From positions 1 to 33,254 of the forward strand of contig CAIYDX010000299.1 in the NCBI GenBank assembly GCA_903925005.1: a DNA stretch of 33,254 bases, given 5' to 3'. Positions 17,352 through 24,990 of this stretch are shown piece after piece (positions within the stretch are counted from its first letter, which is position 1; each line of letters starts with the position of its first letter). Both the position numbers and the translations under genes were made by a program. The stretch is from an uncultured Geobacteraceae bacterium (GTDB lineage: Bacteria > Desulfobacterota > Desulfuromonadia > Geobacterales > Pseudopelobacteraceae). The notes under the pieces are model-generated. The model did not search any database. It worked only from the letters and a program-made list of their open reading frames with translations, and had not been told where the DNA came from.

Positions 17352-17618
17352 TCAGCTCGGAAACCTCATATCTGCCAGGACAATATTGCACGTCCCGGCA
17401 TTCAGATCAAACACAACCTTGGCCCTGCCATCTTTCAACTGCTGGAGCACCTGACCTATTTTGTCTTCCAGTGTATAATCGGCATCAATCGGCTCCGACC
17501 ATTCCCGCGTCACAAATTCTTCTATCATGGCACGCAATGTATCGGGGTCGATCCGCTCCAGCGGAACATCTATCCCTTCTTCGCCCATCATGCCGCCTGA
17601 CATGTTACCAGTTTTCAT
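17352..17618 (-). CDS. UPF0270 (YheU-like) protein, 88 aa
   Basis: A small cytoplasmic protein of unknown function. The core from residue 17, VPLERIDPDTLRAMIEEFVTRE, followed by TLEDKIGQVLQQLKDGRAKVVFD and TCNIV, matches the YheU family plan (IPxxxLxPETLxNLIxEFVxRE...). It has an extra Met/Gly-rich start (MKTGNMSGGMMGEEG) and a short C-terminal extension. It begins 23 bases after the FKBP stop and ends 53 bases before the oxidoreductase start, all on the same strand. An AGG lies eight bases before the ATG. Internal ATGs at codons 6, 10 and 11 are weaker alternatives. Confidence 0.82.
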   Translation of the reverse strand: MKTGNMSGGMMGEEGIDVPLERIDPDTLRAMIEEFVTREWSEPIDADYTLEDKIGQVLQQLKDGRAKVVFDLNAGTCNIVLADMRFPS

Positions 17619-17641
17619 GATTACCTGTTATTTCCATCTGT

Positions 17642-18061
17642 TTACTTGATATAGAGCAACTCAACTTCAAAAATCAGTGCGGCGTATGGTGGGACGGAAC
17701 CTGGGACACCGGATTCACCATAGCCAAGATTTGACGGACAATCCAGTTCCGCCTTCCCGCCGACCTTCATCAACTGCAAACCCTCTGTCCAGCATTTAAT
17801 TACCCGGTCAAGTTGAAACTCGACCGGTCTGCCGCTCTTATATGAATTGTCAAATTCCCGGCCATTCAATAATGTACCACGATAATTGACAATCACCGTA
17901 TCGGTAGGCCCTGGAGAATCACCAGTTCCTTCTCTGAGAGAAGTGTACTTTATGCCTGATTTTGTGGATATGGTCTCTTTTACCTCGGCTGTTACAGGCT
18001 CTGCGGCAAACGAGGTTGAAGCAAGAAGGCAGATGATTGTTGAAATAGTTAGAACTTTCAT
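17642..18061 (-). CDS. Periplasmic FKBP-type peptidyl-prolyl isomerase
   Basis: A 139-residue protein with a signal peptide (MKVLTISTIICLLASTSFAA) and one FKBP domain. Family landmarks are V-x-V-x-Y-x-G (DTVIVNYRGTLLNGREFDNSY, residues 60-80), the tryptophan segment VIKCWTEGLQLMKVGG, the LGYGESGVPGSVPPYAALIFEVELL tail, and the conserved aromatic and Ile/Leu lining of the pocket. It should speed cis-trans isomerisation at proline and act as a folding helper in the periplasm. It is the first gene of the minus-strand trio with YheU and the quinone oxidoreductase, and is divergent from the small secreted protein at 18215. Confidence 0.93.
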   Translation of the reverse strand: MKVLTISTIICLLASTSFAAEPVTAEVKETISTKSGIKYTSLREGTGDSPGPTDTVIVNYRGTLLNGREFDNSYKSGRPVEFQLDRVIKCWTEGLQLMKVGGKAELDCPSNLGYGESGVPGSVPPYAALIFEVELLYIK

Positions 18062-18214
18062 TTAATATCCTTTATTATAAGGTTATTTTCCACGGCACAC
18101 ATCCAATTTAACTGATGTTGAATCATCAACGCAAGTTACAATTGCTCTTTTTGTAAGATTCCTCGCTGCTGACAGGATGTACAGATTTGAACAAGTTTTA
18201 CGAGAGGCTTTGCA

Positions 18215-18571
18215 ATGACGATGAATGAAATCGCCAAGAATATTCGGGAGCGGGTCAAATGGGTACTGACGTTGGTGCTTGTAGTTGCTCCGTGCCCGGT
18301 TTTTGCCGATTGCAAAATCACTGATTCACCTTATAAATTTGAAGTAGTCTGTTCAGGCAAAGAGAGTGCCGCAAATTCAACACCTCCGGCATCAGGGAAT
18401 AAAGCTGGGAAGACGAAGAGTACAACAATTGATGCGCGGACGGTAATTGTGATGAGCGAGGAAGAGCATCGGATAATGGAAAGCAGAAACAAACTGGACG
18501 GGGATCGTATCAAACGCAAATCAGGGAAAGTTGGTAAAAAAACAGGCGCCGGGCAGCAGTCCAACACCTGA
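18215..18571 (+). CDS. Small secreted hypothetical protein, 118 aa
   Basis: I do not recognise a family. It has a basic start and a hydrophobic segment (about 15-30, KWVLTLVLVVAPCPVFA) ending at a plausible signal-peptidase site before DCKITDS. Two cysteines follow in the mature part (DCKIT and EVVCSGK). Then comes a Ser/Thr/Lys-rich low-complexity stretch and a basic tail (DRIKRKSGKVGKKTGAGQQ). GAGAGG lies about eight bases before the ATG. It is the only plus-strand gene between two minus-strand operons. Its basic tail could bind nucleic acid, peptidoglycan or polyanionic matrix, but nothing in the sequence decides this. Confidence 0.65.
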   Translation: MTMNEIAKNIRERVKWVLTLVLVVAPCPVFADCKITDSPYKFEVVCSGKESAANSTPPASGNKAGKTKSTTIDARTVIVMSEEEHRIMESRNKLDGDRIKRKSGKVGKKTGAGQQSNT

Positions 18572-18623
18572 TTTAGTCGTACCTGAACAAATCCAATCCG
18601 ATTCGCCCGGAAGAGAATCATAG

Positions 18624-19322
18624 TCAGGCAAGATCGAACAAGAGCAGTTCCCCATTTTCCTTGCCGGTAATAACAAGCTGATCCTCGCCGCTTACGGCAG
18701 CGCCGTCTCCATGTTCCAACAAGTGGCCGTTCGCCAGAACTGTGCCACCAGCTACCTGCAGCCAAGCGTGGCGATTCTCCGGAATATGATGATCAACTTT
18801 TTTGCCAGGCTCAAGCAGTGCCACATACATATTTACGTCCTGGTTTATGGCTACGGAACCACCACGGCCATCCGCTGAAGCAACCAGCCTAAAAACATTC
18901 CTTTTCTCCTCGTCAGGGAAGAATTTCTGTTCATAGCTTGGTTCCACACCATCCATTTCCGGTATAATCCATATTTGATAAAAATGAACCAGCTCGTCTT
19001 TTGAATGGTTGAATTCGCTATGGGTGATGCCGGTCCCGGCACTCATCCGCTGTACCTCGCCCGGTCGTATCACCGTACCATTGCCCATACTGTCCCGGTG
19101 CTCCAAAGCCCCTTCCAGGACATAGGAGATAATCTCCATATTCTGGTGGGGATGGGTGGGAAAACCGGTGCCTTTCTGAACTCGGTCCTCGTTTATGACG
19201 CGAAGATCTCTGAAACCCATCTGCTGCGGGTCGTAATAATTGGCAAAAGAGAATGTATGGTAGGTGTTCAGCCAGCCATGATCGGCGTGGCCTCGTTCAG
19301 ACGCTTTTCTTATGCGTAACAT
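18624..19322 (-). CDS. Pirin-family bicupin (YhaK type)
   Basis: A 232-residue cytoplasmic bicupin. The N-terminal cupin carries the metal ligands H57, H59 (FPTHPHQNMEI), H101 and E103 (GITHSEFN), the same set as in E. coli YhaK, so it should hold a metal ion. Related proteins show quercetinase activity in vitro and respond to redox or quinone stress; the physiological substrate is unknown. The second cupin (about 150-232) lacks these ligands. AAGGAG lies nine bases before the ATG. It follows the YceI gene by 84 bases on the same strand and is probably under the MarR regulator upstream. Confidence 0.92.
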   Translation of the reverse strand: MLRIRKASERGHADHGWLNTYHTFSFANYYDPQQMGFRDLRVINEDRVQKGTGFPTHPHQNMEIISYVLEGALEHRDSMGNGTVIRPGEVQRMSAGTGITHSEFNHSKDELVHFYQIWIIPEMDGVEPSYEQKFFPDEEKRNVFRLVASADGRGGSVAINQDVNMYVALLEPGKKVDHHIPENRHAWLQVAGGTVLANGHLLEHGDGAAVSGEDQLVITGKENGELLLFDLA

Positions 19323-19406
19323 GGCAATTTCTCCTTTTAAGTCCGAACTGGACCGGCGGAGATGATAATCCGGTTACCATCCCCGCCCATCAAGGAGCCC
19401 GGACCG

Positions 19407-19997
19407 TTACTTCCTGATCATCTCAATCTCAAGGGTGATCGTTATCTCATCACCTACGGCAACTCCGCCGGTTTCAAGAGCGGCATTCCAGACAAGTCCG
19501 AAATCTTTTCGATTGATCTTGGTCGTCGCCGTTGCGCCACGCCGGATATTGCCCCACGGATCCTTGATCTCCTTGGACGGCCCCTCGACATCAAGCACCA
19601 CCTCTTTGGTTACGCCATGCAGGGACAGGTCTCCCGTTACTTTCAGCTTATCCGTGCCAGCCTTTACAACCTTTTTGGATACAAAAGTCATTGCCGGGAA
19701 CTTGGCGACATCAAAAAAATCGGCGCTGCGCAGATGCGCGTCGCGTTTCTGGACATTGGTATTGATTGAATTGGTATCAATATTCACTTCCACCTTGGAC
19801 TGGGTGATATCTTTGTCGTTGATTTCGACATTGCCGGTGAACTTATCAAACCCACCCTTAACATTGGAAACCATCAGGTGACGGACCTTGAATCCTACGT
19901 TTGAGTGGTCAGGGTCTATGGTCCAGGTGGAGGCAAATGCGAGTACCGGCAATGCCAGAGCGATAATGGTGCTGATTGATGTGATTATCCGTTTCAT
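19407..19997 (-). CDS. YceI-family periplasmic lipid-binding protein
   Basis: A 196-residue secreted protein. A signal peptide (MKRIITSISTIIALALPVLAFAS) is followed by the YceI lipocalin-like barrel: TWTIDPDHSNVGFKVRHLMVSNVKG, then FTGNVEINDKD, TNVQKRDAHLRSADFFD, FVSKKV, LSLHGVTKEVVLDV and the ending DEITITLEIEM. Family members bind isoprenoid chains such as polyprenols or quinones in the hydrophobic pocket. It lies 69 bases after the marR gene and shares with the pirin gene the same AAAAGGAGAAAT ribosome binding segment. The neighbours suggest a quinone or envelope stress response. Confidence 0.94.
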   Translation of the reverse strand: MKRIITSISTIIALALPVLAFASTWTIDPDHSNVGFKVRHLMVSNVKGGFDKFTGNVEINDKDITQSKVEVNIDTNSINTNVQKRDAHLRSADFFDVAKFPAMTFVSKKVVKAGTDKLKVTGDLSLHGVTKEVVLDVEGPSKEIKDPWGNIRRGATATTKINRKDFGLVWNAALETGGVAVGDEITITLEIEMIRK

Positions 19998-20066
19998 GTT
20001 ATTTCTCCTTTTGCAATAAGTATGATGTCGATTGATTTACTGTTAAACTAAATTACGGAAAAAATG

Positions 20067-20510
20067 TCACTCCCCCCCTCCTTTCAACCCTAATTTTTTG
20101 CACAAACTTCCAAGCAGTTCCTGCTCGTTTTCGGTAAGAGCGGCCATTTCAGAGACAATGGCAGCCTCAACATCGGCAAACACTCCGGTAATCAATTTCG
20201 ATCCAGCTTGTGTGAGATGGACTGTAAAATAGCGCCTGTCGTCGTCATTTCTCTCGCGTCTGACCAGTCCATGTCTTTCCAGATTGTCGATCACCAGAGT
20301 TATATTACCAGTACTCTTGAGTATCTTGGCGGCAATATCCCTCTGGCAGAGCGACCCTTTGTGGTGCAATGCCTCAAGCACTCCGAACTGGCTGATGGTA
20401 AGCTTTGATGCCGACAGGAAGCGATGTACCCTGCTGGTGACCGCTTCCGAGGCTCGCATCAGCTTGGTGTATGTATTCAGAGAACGGTATGTTGAATTTT
20501 TCGGTTTCAT
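20067..20510 (-). CDS. MarR-family transcriptional regulator
   Basis: A winged-helix repressor of 147 residues. The DNA-binding core is LTISQFGVLEALHHKGSL, then CQRDIAAKILKSTGNITLVIDNLERHGLVRRE and the wing RNDDDRRYFTVHLTQAG. The ATG at 20510 (MKPKNSTYRSLNTY) was chosen because GAGG lies seven bases before it. A longer frame from 20642 would cross the promoter. It heads the operon with yceI and pirin. A 20-bp imperfect palindrome over its promoter (20541-20560) suggests self-repression. Ligands are unknown, but quinones or phenolics would fit the gene neighbours. Confidence 0.9.
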   Translation of the reverse strand: MKPKNSTYRSLNTYTKLMRASEAVTSRVHRFLSASKLTISQFGVLEALHHKGSLCQRDIAAKILKSTGNITLVIDNLERHGLVRRERNDDDRRYFTVHLTQAGSKLITGVFADVEAAIVSEMAALTENEQELLGSLCKKLGLKGGGE

Positions 20511-20540
20511 TTTGCCGCCTCGGCAATAAGTCGATTTCAA

Positions 20541-20582
20541 ATAGCTTAATATCAAACTATAATTTTTGATCGAATCTGTCAA
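20541..20582 (-). promoter_or_regulatory. marR promoter with palindromic operator
   Basis: On the minus strand TTGACA (20577-20582) is followed after 17 bases by TAGTTT (20554-20559) as a plausible -10. ATAGCTTAAT/ATCAAACTAT (20541-20560) is a palindrome with 8 of 10 symmetric pairs that covers this -10. A MarR dimer bound there would block its own operon. The palindrome is seen in the sequence; its use is inference. Confidence 0.55.
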
Positions 20583-20698
20583 GGTGTTTTTTGGGGGGCA
20601 AGAATGGAATTTCCCGGAAGCCATGGTCAGCCGGCATGACAATTGTGGCTATCAATATTATATTATAAAGTTTTTAATAGTCCACAGATACAAAACGA

Positions 20699-20726
20699 TT
20701 GACATGGCCCACTATCTGCCTAGAAT
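20699..20726 (+). promoter_or_regulatory. Promoter of the histidine kinase gene
   Basis: TTGACA (20699-20704), 16 bases, then TAGAAT (20721-20726), a good sigma-70 match. It would give a leader of about 28 bases before the ATG at 20762. A sigma-54-like GG-N10-GC element, TGGCCCACTATCTGC (20705-20719), sits in the spacer. The sigma-70 reading is the better match. Confidence 0.55.
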
Positions 20727-20761
20727 ACTGGCATAATCACAGCAAATGATCGGAATACACA

Positions 20762-23288
20762 ATGAGCAGCAGAACGCCTCAAAAGCAAAGAATAGCCACG
20801 GTAAAGATAGTGGCAATATATGCACTGTTTGGCTTGGCTTGGATATATGGGTCTGACAATGTACTCGGTTGGCTCGTTCATGACTCAGCGGTAATGGTAA
20901 AAATTGCCGTTGTCAAAGGATCGCTTTTCATTCTTTGCACGGCAACACTCCTCTACTTCTTGATCAGCCGTTTCGCCAGTCAGTTAACTACTGCCGAGGA
21001 TAGCAGCATAGAGTATATGAAAAACTATGAAGGAATATTTAATGCTACAAATGAGGCCATATTTGTTCATGACGCTCAAAGCGGACGAATTACCGACATA
21101 AACGAACGCATGCTTGAAATATTCGGTTACGAACGTGATGAAGCTCTGGCAGCGGATATTGGTGACATGTCCGAAGGTTCTTACCCATATTCGCATGCAG
21201 AGGCCGTTGAAAATGTTCGCAAGGCCATGCTTGAAGGACCGCAGCTTTTTGAATGGCTTTCACGTAAAAAATCAGGAGAACTCTTCTGGTCTGAAGTCTC
21301 GTTAAAAAGAGTTCATTCCGTTGATCATGACAGAATCATTGCGGTTGTCAGAGATATCAGCGAGCGCAAACAAGCCGAAGAGGCTCTTCGTAAAAGTGAA
21401 TCCCACTATCGCTCTCTTTTTGATATCTCGCTCATTGGCGTATCCGTAGTTAACAAGGACTCCGTTATAATCGAAGCAAATAGAGCTTTCTGCAATATGG
21501 TGGGGTATTCAAAAAATGAACTTATCGGTAAAATGACTTTTGCAGCCATAACCCATCCGGATGATGTAACTTCAAGCATCAAAATGGTCAAAAGGCTCAT
21601 GAATCATAACATGGAGCATTATTCCCTTGAGAAACGTTATATTGCAAAATCCGGCGAGACAATCAACGGTTTGATATATGTCAGAGGGCATTACAACCAA
21701 AGTGGAGAATACGAAGGATGCACCGCCTCTATCCTCAATATCACCGAACGCAAGAAGGCAGAGGAACTGCTTCAAAAGAGTGAAGAGAAATATCGGAACC
21801 TCTTCAACAACGCTGAAGTCGCTATTTTCAGATCAAGACTTGATGGCTCCGAGCTGCTGGATGCCAACCAGAAGTTTCTTGATATGTTGGGTATGACTCA
21901 AGAGGAAGCAATTAACAAACCCTCCATGATTCTCTGGGCTGACGCAAAAGAGCGGGAAGAAATGGTCCGAAGGCTTTTAGCGGATGGCCGCGTGTCGGAT
22001 TATGAATATAAAATGCTGGACAGGCAAGGTAACATAAAAAACTGTATTACATCACTAGTGCTCTACCGGGAACAGGGAATTCTGGAAGGATCGATTCTCG
22101 ATATAACCAAATTGAAACAGGCGGAAGAAGATCGCATTCTCCTGGAGAAACAGTTTCTCCACGCTCAGAAGCTGGAAAGCCTGGGAGTATTGGCAGGAGG
22201 CATCGCACACGACTTCAACAATATTCTTATGGCAATCATAGGCAACGCCGATCTGGCCCTGATGCGGATCAATAAAGAATCTCCGGTAGTTGACAATCTG
22301 CACAAAATCGAACAATCGGCTGCCCGGGCCGCAGACCTGGCAAAACAGATGCTGGCATACTCCGGCAAGGGAAAGTTTTTAGTCGAGAACCTGGACCTTA
22401 ACAATCTTCTGAAAGATATGCTCCACATATTGGAAGTCTCAATCTCAAAAAAAGCGGTACTGCGCCTGAATCTGCATCAACAGCTTCATACCGTGGAAGC
22501 CGATGCCACTCAACTGCGCCAAATCATAATGAACCTGGTGATAAATGCCTCCGAGGCAATTGGGGACAAGAGCGGAGTCATCGCCATCTCAACCGGCTGC
22601 ATGGATTGTGACAATACATATTTGAAAAACGGTTGGCTGGATAATGATACAACCGAAGGACCGAAAGTCTATCTGGAGATAGCCGACACCGGTTGCGGCA
22701 TGAGTAAGGAAACAGTGTCAAAACTGTTTGACCCCTTCTTCACAACCAAGTTTACCGGCAGAGGACTTGGCATGTCCGCAGTACTTGGCATAATCCGGGG
22801 ACATAAAGGCGCCATAATGGGTTTACAGCGAACCCGATAAAGGCACCACCTTCAAGATTCTCCTTCCAGCTTCAAATAAACCGCCTGAATTTTTCAGCGG
22901 AGAATCATCCAAAGATGACTGGCATGGCTGCGGTACAGTCCTTCTGGTGGACGACGAGGAAACCGTCAGGGAAATCGGGACTGAAATGTTGAAAGAGCTG
23001 GGGTTTACGCCCATTACCGCCAACGATGGCAATGAAGCTATTGAAATCATTAAAAGCACCCCTGACATTGCCTTCGTGATCATGGATTTGACCATGCCGC
23101 ACATGGATGGCGAGCAATGCTTCCGCGAGCTGCACATTATCAATCCGAGCATGAAGGTTATAATGTCGAGCGGTTTCAATGAGCAGGAGGTGACTCAGAA
23201 ATTTGTTGGCAAGGGGCTCGCAGGTTTTATCGAGAAACCATACAAGTATTCCGTGCTCAAAGAAGCAATCAGGAAAATAACGAGTTGA
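20762..23288 (+). pseudogene. Hybrid PAS histidine kinase, receiver split off by a one-base frameshift
   Basis: The first frame (20762-22840) gives two transmembrane helices (about 15-35 and 42-66) and three PAS domains (about 80-205, 212-335, 342-460). Next is a HisKA segment with phosphoacceptor H483 (GGIAHDFNNIL) and an ATPase domain (QIIMNLVINASEAIG, EIADTGCGMS, DPFFTTKFTGRGLGMS). It then ends early as GAIMGLQRTR. Removing one G from the run at 22819-22821 restores IMVYSEPDKGTTFKILLPA, the normal ATPase end, and joins it to a receiver domain. The receiver has VLLVDDEE, phosphoacceptor in VIMDLTMPHMDG, VIMSSGF and EKPYK; its own open frame is 22947-23288. As it stands the kinase lacks its last strands and the receiver has no clear RBS. 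This is either a real mutation or an assembly error. The ribosome binding site is weak (GGAA). Confidence 0.9.
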
Positions 23289-23343
23289 CAACTTCGTCTT
23301 TCGCGATATGTTTTTTTACATCTCAGGCAAGTAGGAGGACATT

Positions 23344-23820
23344 ATGAAAAAAATAGTTCTTGCATTGCTGTTGACGGTTGTTTTTGCTCTGCCGGCTTTT
23401 TCACAGATGACGGAAATGTCCATCAAGGAGCATCAGGAGGAAGGCCATGGACCAGGCCATGGACCAATGATGGGGATGGGCAAGATGACCGGCATGTGCA
23501 TCGAACATGCCGATAAGTTCGGGCTTACGGATGACCAGATCACAAAATTAAAACCTTTACACCGTGAAATGCAAAAAAGACAACTCCGATTTAAAGCTGA
23601 CCTGAATATTGCAGAGATTGACCTGATGGAAATCATGGAAGTAAAAGATTTTGACCTGGATAAGGCCAATTCTGCGGTTAAAAAAATTGCCGAGATGAAA
23701 ACAGCTCATCAATTGGAAATGTTGAAATCGATGAAAGAGATTCGATCCATTTTGACGGACGAACAGTTCAAGAAAATGAAGAGAATGATGTTTACGAAAA
23801 AAAGCCTGGTAAGAAAATGA
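23344..23820 (+). CDS. Spy/CpxP-like periplasmic LTxxQ protein
   Basis: A 158-residue secreted, mostly helical protein. A signal peptide (MKKIVLALLLTVVFALPAFS) is followed by a His/Met/Gly-rich stretch (GHGPGHGPMMGMGKMTGMC) that could bind metal. Two LTxxQ motifs, LTDDQITKLKPL and LTDEQFKKMKRM, frame a long helix, as in Spy, CpxP and periplasmic metal-sensor relatives. Such proteins act as chaperones or as envelope and metal stress sensors. AGGAGG lies seven bases before the ATG. It begins 55 bases after the receiver domain ends, so the two-component system may be co-transcribed with it. A strong terminator follows. Confidence 0.85.
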   Translation: MKKIVLALLLTVVFALPAFSQMTEMSIKEHQEEGHGPGHGPMMGMGKMTGMCIEHADKFGLTDDQITKLKPLHREMQKRQLRFKADLNIAEIDLMEIMEVKDFDLDKANSAVKKIAEMKTAHQLEMLKSMKEIRSILTDEQFKKMKRMMFTKKSLVRK

Positions 23821-23869
23821 TGAAAAAACAATAATTCCGCTTTTAAAAATCTCGAATTGGTGCAATTGC

Positions 23870-23914
23870 AAAAGGGGCCAAGCTACGTTATCAGATACGT
23901 AGTTGGCCCCTTTT
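23870..23914. terminator. Strong rho-independent terminator, works in both directions
   Basis: AAAGGGGCCAAGCTACGT pairs with ACGTAGTTGGCCCCTTTT around an eight-base loop, with one mismatch inside a long stem. It ends in TTTT on the plus strand and has the A-run on the other side. It lies 50 bases past the Spy-like gene and separates it from lexA. Confidence 0.88.
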
Positions 23915-23994
23915 CTATTCCGCAGTAACAATTATTTATTCAAACTGGATCACTTTCCATCCGGAGTTTCCAAATGAAAAATAAATAGTTTTTG

Positions 23995-24042
23995 TTGACA
24001 TACACACATAATTTCCGTATAGGTAGTCATATGACTACCTAT
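23995..24042 (+). promoter_or_regulatory. lexA promoter with perfect 24-bp palindromic LexA operator
   Basis: TTGACA (23995-24000), 17 bases, then TATAGG (24018-24023). The operator is ATAGGTAGTCAT followed by its exact complement (24019-24042). It covers the -10 and the expected start of transcription. The core fits GGT-N3-C-N4-G-N3-ACC, one base away from the GGTT-N2-C-N4-G-N3-ACC box known to me for Geobacter LexA. Autorepression released by the SOS response is the obvious reading. Confidence 0.85.
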
Positions 24043-24057
24043 GGCCTGCAAACAAGA

Positions 24058-24657
24058 ATGGAACTCACTCAACGCCAGAAACAGGTGCTGCAGTTCATCA
24101 CCTCGTTCTCAGGCGATAACGGCTACGCACCAAGCCAGCGGGAAATTGCCGGCCATCTGAATGTTTCCGGAACACTGCCGGTCATGAAACATCTTGGTGC
24201 TCTGGAGCGTAAAGGGTACATCAAGCGGGATCATGTGAATCGGGGAATTACTCTGAAGACATCGGTCAATCCTTCGGTTTCCCTGCCGATTGTCGGCACC
24301 GTCCGCGCCGGTCATCTCGCCCCGGCTATTGAGGATATTCAGGGGTACTTTTCCGTTGACCCGATGGCCGTCAAGGGAAGTGACTGCTTTTTCCTGCGGG
24401 TTAGTGGCGAATCGATGATCAATGCAGGTATCTTCGATGGCGATCTGGCCTTGGTGCGGCCACAACCGACTGCCGACAACAAGGATACAGTGGTTGCGAT
24501 GGTTGACGGCGAGGTGACCCTCAAATGGTTTTACCGGGAGCAGGATCACATCCGCCTGCAGCCGGCAAATCCGAACATGGGGCCCATCATCATTCGTCCG
24601 GAAGATGGCGAGATAAGCATAGTCGGCAAGGTGATAGGCGTTTACCGCCGGATGTAA
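24058..24657 (+). CDS. lexA: LexA, SOS repressor and S24 self-cleaving peptidase
   Basis: Represses DNA-damage genes and cleaves itself when RecA filaments form. With the ATG at 24058 (MELTQRQKQVLQFI) the protein has 199 residues. Its key residues then fall at the same numbers as in E. coli LexA: cleavage site A84-G85 (VRAGHLAPA), nucleophile S119 (GESM) and K156 (VTLKWF). This decides the start. An ATG at 24031 lies inside the operator and almost at the expected transcription start, and more upstream codons lie in the promoter. The winged-helix segment is YAPSQREIAGHLNVSGTLPVMKHLGALERKGYI. Its recognition helix differs clearly from the E. coli type, in line with the different operator. The ribosome binding site is poor. 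No RecA or polymerase gene is nearby in the window. Confidence 0.93.
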   Translation: MELTQRQKQVLQFITSFSGDNGYAPSQREIAGHLNVSGTLPVMKHLGALERKGYIKRDHVNRGITLKTSVNPSVSLPIVGTVRAGHLAPAIEDIQGYFSVDPMAVKGSDCFFLRVSGESMINAGIFDGDLALVRPQPTADNKDTVVAMVDGEVTLKWFYREQDHIRLQPANPNMGPIIIRPEDGEISIVGKVIGVYRRM

Positions 24658-24744
24658 AGGACCATGAACGGTTAGAAATTTATACGTAAAGACAATCAGC
24701 GGATTGAAGCATTAATTAACGATAAAAAGACAGGAGAGTGAAAA

Positions 24745-24927
24745 ATGGAACCTATTACCTTATGCGGAGCAGTAATCGTTGCGGTTGGCTTGTGGGTGGA
24801 GTTTGAATCAATTATCATGAAGGTTGCAAAAGCAATTTCCAAAAGCAGCATTATGACGGCAATTACGTCACCAACGGTTGTACAAAAGCCTCTCTATGTG
24901 AGATACATGACCGGTATCGGCAGTTGA
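24745..24927 (+). CDS. Membrane microprotein downstream of lexA, 60 aa
   Basis: I do not recognise a family. The product begins MEPITLCGAVIVAVGLWVEF, a single hydrophobic helix (about residues 4-19). An amphipathic basic stretch (IIMKVAKAISKSSIMTAI) and a short polar tail (YVRYMTGIGS) follow. AGGAGAG lies about eight bases before the ATG, a good ribosome binding site. It starts 87 bases after the lexA stop on the same strand, and no terminator or second LexA box was seen between them. It may therefore be transcribed from the SOS-controlled promoter. Small SOS-induced membrane proteins elsewhere inhibit division or dissipate membrane potential; any such role here is only a suggestion. Confidence 0.6.
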   Translation: MEPITLCGAVIVAVGLWVEFESIIMKVAKAISKSSIMTAITSPTVVQKPLYVRYMTGIGS

Positions 24928-24935
24928 ATGGAAAC

Positions 24936-24981
24936 CCAGCCGACCTACTAAAATGCCGCCTCCTGCAGTGAGGTTGGCTGG
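24936..24981 (+). promoter_or_regulatory. Hairpin just before the glutamate synthase-like gene
   Basis: CCAGCCGACCT and AGGTTGGCTGG pair over eleven bases with one G-U, around a 24-base loop. The right arm runs into the GGAG ribosome binding site (24980-24983) of the gene at 24991. There is no T-run, so translational control or a processing site is more likely than termination. Confidence 0.5.
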
Positions 24982-24990
24982 AGTATCGGA

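Noticed and set aside
17299..17391. N-terminal extension of the quinone oxidoreductase
   Set aside because: The extra 31 codons have no family counterpart, while the ATG at 17298 has AAGGAG and the normal start sequence.
23992..24057. Upstream start codons for LexA (TTG at 23992, ATG at 24031)
   Set aside because: They lie on the -35 element and inside the operator respectively. Starting at 24058 gives the exact family numbering of catalytic residues.
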